From contig JBPOFM010000007.1 of assembly GCA_051252455.1 (NCBI GenBank), positions 62,001 through 126,000 of the forward strand: 64,000 bases of DNA, read 5' to 3'. This document shows, piece by piece, positions 61,578 to 64,000 of this stretch (positions are counted from its first letter, which is position 1; every line of letters starts with the position of its first letter). A model generated the notes under the pieces. It was not told where the DNA came from and made no database searches. It saw nothing but the letters and a program-made list of their open reading frames with translations. The DNA is from JBPOFM01 sp051252455 (GTDB lineage Bacteria > Bacteroidota > Bacteroidia > Flavobacteriales > Flavobacteriaceae). Position numbers and translations under genes: made by a program.

Positions 61578-64000
61578 ATGAAAAAAACGGTGTTAATTAG
61601 TGTGTTTTTATTCACAATGTTTGTCTCTGCACAAGAGAAACCTGTAGTAACAATAAATTTTGATAATCTTGCTTTGAAAGAAGCATTGATTCAGTTGGAA
61701 ACTAAAACAGGTTTCCAATTTTATTTTCAAGATAATTGGTTTGCTGAAGACAAAAAAGTTTCCGGTGACTTTAAACAACAAGAGTTAAATGACATATTGG
61801 AGCGTATTTTAGATGGCTCTAGTTTGAACTTTGTTGTTTATGATGATAAGGTGATACTGACTAAAAATAGCGTGATCTATACGGAATTGCCAGCCAACTA
61901 TTTTAATGAGGACATTCTTACTAATGAGTCGAAATATGTCGAAAGTTCAGAAGATTACGCGACAGAACCCGAAACTCCAGTATTGCAAAAGGAATATTCT
62001 AATCAACAAATAGTTGCAAACAAGAGATACATAACCATTGGGAAAGCAGACCTTAAAACTTCTGGTGAAACCTATCAAATTACAGGAGTAATTAAGGATT
62101 TTTTATCTCAAAGACCCGTTCAAGATATCGTTGTGTCTGTCAATGGAAGAAGTATGAATGCAGTGACAGATGAAAACGGGAGCTATTCTCTAAAATTACC
62201 TCAAGGAACTTACGTGTTGGTTACAAAGTCTTTGGGTTATCAAGACACACGTCAAAATATAGTGGTGTATGGTAGTGGCAATTTCAATTTTGAGGTAGAA
62301 GAATCTCTCACCCAATTGCAAGAAGTGGTCATAGAATCTGATAAAGATGACAACATAAAACAAACTATGGCAGGCATCACTTCGATTGATGTGAAAGAGA
62401 TAAAGACCATACCGCTTGTATTAGGCGAAAGAGATGTATTAAAGGTGGCGACCACCATGCCTGGCATTAAAACAGCAGGTGAAGGTGCATTAGGATTTAA
62501 TGTTAGAGGAGGAAAAACAGACCAAAATTTAATTCTTTTCGATAATGCCGTGATGTACAATCCATCGCATTTTTTCGGAATTTTTTCTGCAATTAATCCA
62601 TTCACGACAGGTAATGTCAAAATATACAAAGGATCTATTCCTTCGGAGTTTGGAGGTCGATTATCTTCTGTGATTGATATTGAAACAAAGGATTCCAATA
62701 CCGAAAAATTCTCTGGAGAAGCCAGTATCGGCCCAGTTACGGCCAATTTAATGGTTGAAACTCCAATAGTGAAGGATAAAGCATCTTTAATGACCGGTGT
62801 GAGAGCAACGTATTCCGATTGGATCTTAAGAAGTCTTGATGAAGAAACGTTAAAAAATAGCGAAGCCTCTTTTTATGATGTGGTCGTTAAATACAATCAT
62901 AAGATAAACGACAAGAATAGCGTCAAAGGGATGGTTTATTTTAGTAAGGATAAATTCAGTATTACTTCAGATTCTATTTTTAAGTATAATAATAGATTGG
63001 CTTCTTTAGAATGGAATCACACCTTTAGTGATAAAAGCAGAGGTGCTTTGCAGTTCGTCAACAGTCAGTACAAGTTTAATATCACATTTGATAACGAATT
63101 CAATAAGAACTTTGATTACAACTACACGCTGAATGAATCTGAAGTGAAGTTAAATATGAAGTATTTGTATAGTAAGGCGCACAAATTGGATTATGGAATA
63201 GCTTCAAAAATTTATACTGTAGAACCTGGAAGTATTGATCCTTTGGGGGCCAATTCAACCATTGAACAGAAACGATTGGCTGATGAAAAGGGACTTGAAT
63301 CGGCTGTGTTTTTCTCTGATTTGTTTGAAGTAAATGACAAATTATCGTTTGACATTGGCTTGAGATATTCAATTTACGCTTCACTTGGTGGAGGAACGCA
63401 AAATAGATACGCGCCAAATCAGCCTGTAAGTGACGAAAGTGTGATTGAGACTATTTCTTATGGCAAAAATGAAGTTATCGAGACTTATGGTGGATTTGAG
63501 CCGAGATTATCTTTTCGATATTTTTTAAGTCCTTCCTTATCTGTAAAGGGAGGTTATAATAAGACCATTCAATATATTCATTTATTGTCCAGTAATACAA
63601 CCATGTCTCCTGTTGATACTTGGAAATTATCCGATCTTAATATTAAACCTCAAAAAGCACATCAGGTTTATTTAGGGCTTTTTAAGAATTTCGGAAATGA
63701 TAACTACGAAGTCAGTTTAGAGACCTATTATAAAAAAATGGATGATATTTTAGATTTTAAAATTGGTGCGGAATTAAGTCTGAATGATAATATTGAAACC
63801 GAACTCTTACAAGGAGAAGGTAGAGCCTATGGAATTGAGTTTTTATTGAAAAAGAAGAGTGGTCGATTTAACGGATGGCTTGGTTATTCCTATTCGCGTT
63901 CTGAAATTAAATTGGATAGCGAATTTTTAACAGAACGGGTCAATAATGGTGAGTTCTTTGCTTCCAATTACGACAGACCTCACGATTTAAGTGTTGTTTC
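61578..64000 (+). CDS. TonB-dependent outer membrane receptor, 3' part missing
   Basis: Open to the right edge (807 codons seen). Signal peptide ending FVSAQ, then an STN domain (residues about 22-95: TINFDNLALKEALIQLETKT), a linker, a carboxypeptidase-regulatory-like domain (ITGVIKDFLSQRPVQDIVVS), a plug domain (SIDVKEIKTIPLVLGERDVL, GFNVRGGKTDQNLILFDNAV) and the first part of the beta-barrel. STN-containing receptors often signal to an anti-sigma/sigma pair as well as import large molecules; no FecI/FecR pair is beside it here. The substrate is unknown; there is no SusD within the window. Confidence 0.93.
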   Translation, partial: MKKTVLISVFLFTMFVSAQEKPVVTINFDNLALKEALIQLETKTGFQFYFQDNWFAEDKKVSGDFKQQELNDILERILDGSSLNFVVYDDKVILTKNSVIYTELPANYFNEDILTNESKYVESSEDYATEPETPVLQKEYSNQQIVANKRYITIGKADLKTSGETYQITGVIKDFLSQRPVQDIVVSVNGRSMNAVTDENGSYSLKLPQGTYVLVTKSLGYQDTRQNIVVYGSGNFNFEVEESLTQLQEVVIESDKDDNIKQTMAGITSIDVKEIKTIPLVLGERDVLKVATTMPGIKTAGEGALGFNVRGGKTDQNLILFDNAVMYNPSHFFGIFSAINPFTTGNVKIYKGSIPSEFGGRLSSVIDIETKDSNTEKFSGEASIGPVTANLMVETPIVKDKASLMTGVRATYSDWILRSLDEETLKNSEASFYDVVVKYNHKINDKNSVKGMVYFSKDKFSITSDSIFKYNNRLASLEWNHTFSDKSRGALQFVNSQYKFNITFDNEFNKNFDYNYTLNESEVKLNMKYLYSKAHKLDYGIASKIYTVEPGSIDPLGANSTIEQKRLADEKGLESAVFFSDLFEVNDKLSFDIGLRYSIYASLGGGTQNRYAPNQPVSDESVIETISYGKNEVIETYGGFEPRLSFRYFLSPSLSVKGGYNKTIQYIHLLSSNTTMSPVDTWKLSDLNIKPQKAHQVYLGLFKNFGNDNYEVSLETYYKKMDDILDFKIGAELSLNDNIETELLQGEGRAYGIEFLLKKKSGRFNGWLGYSYSRSEIKLDSEFLTERVNNGEFFASNYDRPHDLSVV

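Noticed and set aside
62252..62746. 164-codon antisense ORF in the TonB receptor gene
   Set aside because: Shadow of a well-supported receptor gene.
61578..64000. A SusC/SusD glycan-uptake locus
   Set aside because: The receptor has an STN domain and no SusD gene or glycan-active enzyme lies beside it in the window.

Overview
The window looks like chromosome of a marine Flavobacteriaceae species (Bacteroidota). The support is low GC content, secreted proteins ending in type IX secretion (T9SS) sorting domains, many short lipoproteins with a Cys after about 20 residues, a cysteine-free type B ribosomal protein L31, TonB receptors with an STN domain, and promoters carrying the flavobacterial -7 box TAnnTTTG.

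Layout. 1-4 kb: the 5' part of an S9 peptidase lipoprotein gene, then a VWA protein and a MoxR/chelatase-like AAA+ ATPase. 4.4-9.1 kb: a two-gene antiviral module matching type I Mokosh (kinase-SF1 helicase fusion plus a PLD nuclease). 9.3-11.3 kb: a Zn/Cd-type P1B ATPase. 11.6-15.9 kb: a row of small accessory genes (SMI1/KNR4 protein, ParD-ParE toxin-antitoxin, a lipoprotein, a secreted protein, a membrane protein, an RDD protein). The first four are separated by 125-135 bp imperfect palindromes organised like integron attC sites: each unit starts just after a GTTG box and ends with the reverse complement of its own start. No integrase is in the window. 16.2-16.5 kb: a twelve-copy 21-bp tandem repeat. 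16.5-20.2 kb: two YdeI-type proteins, a frameshifted M28 peptidase and a beta-propeller protein. 20.3-28.6 kb: a fatty-acid beta-oxidation cluster (acyl-CoA dehydrogenase, thiolase, fused hydroxyacyl-CoA dehydrogenase/enoyl-CoA hydratase, MarR regulator with a palindromic operator, acyl-CoA ligase) with an S23-type four-helix-bundle gene inside it. 28.7-36.9 kb: purL, two secreted endonuclease I paralogues and an RsmB/NOP RNA methyltransferase.

37.0-53.5 kb is the most unusual block. Two ECF sigma factor operons, each encoding sigma factor, membrane protein and Spy/CpxP-like periplasmic protein, face each other. Between them lies an island of exported proteins: four YHYH-domain lipoproteins, four EF-hand proteins (one of them a YHYH/EF-hand fusion), two MORN-repeat lipoproteins, a SCO1-type copper chaperone, a CotH-kinase/lamin-tail T9SS protein, a BNR-repeat lipoprotein and others. 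Six promoters in the island share a -35-like C(A/G)CA(A/G)G and a -10-like CATCT(A/T) separated by exactly 16 bp, as expected for one ECF regulon. Near-identical GCTTCG/CGAAGC terminators recur between the units. Envelope metal (Ca/Cu) stress or cell-surface phosphorylation is a plausible theme, but this is inference.

53.8-64 kb: envelope and housekeeping genes: an MsbA-like ABC exporter, a phosphohexomutase, a GT2 glycosyltransferase, a DUF4199 protein, rpmE2, a GlmU-like nucleotidyltransferase, a secreted protein of unknown function, and the 5' part of a TonB-dependent receptor that runs off the right edge.
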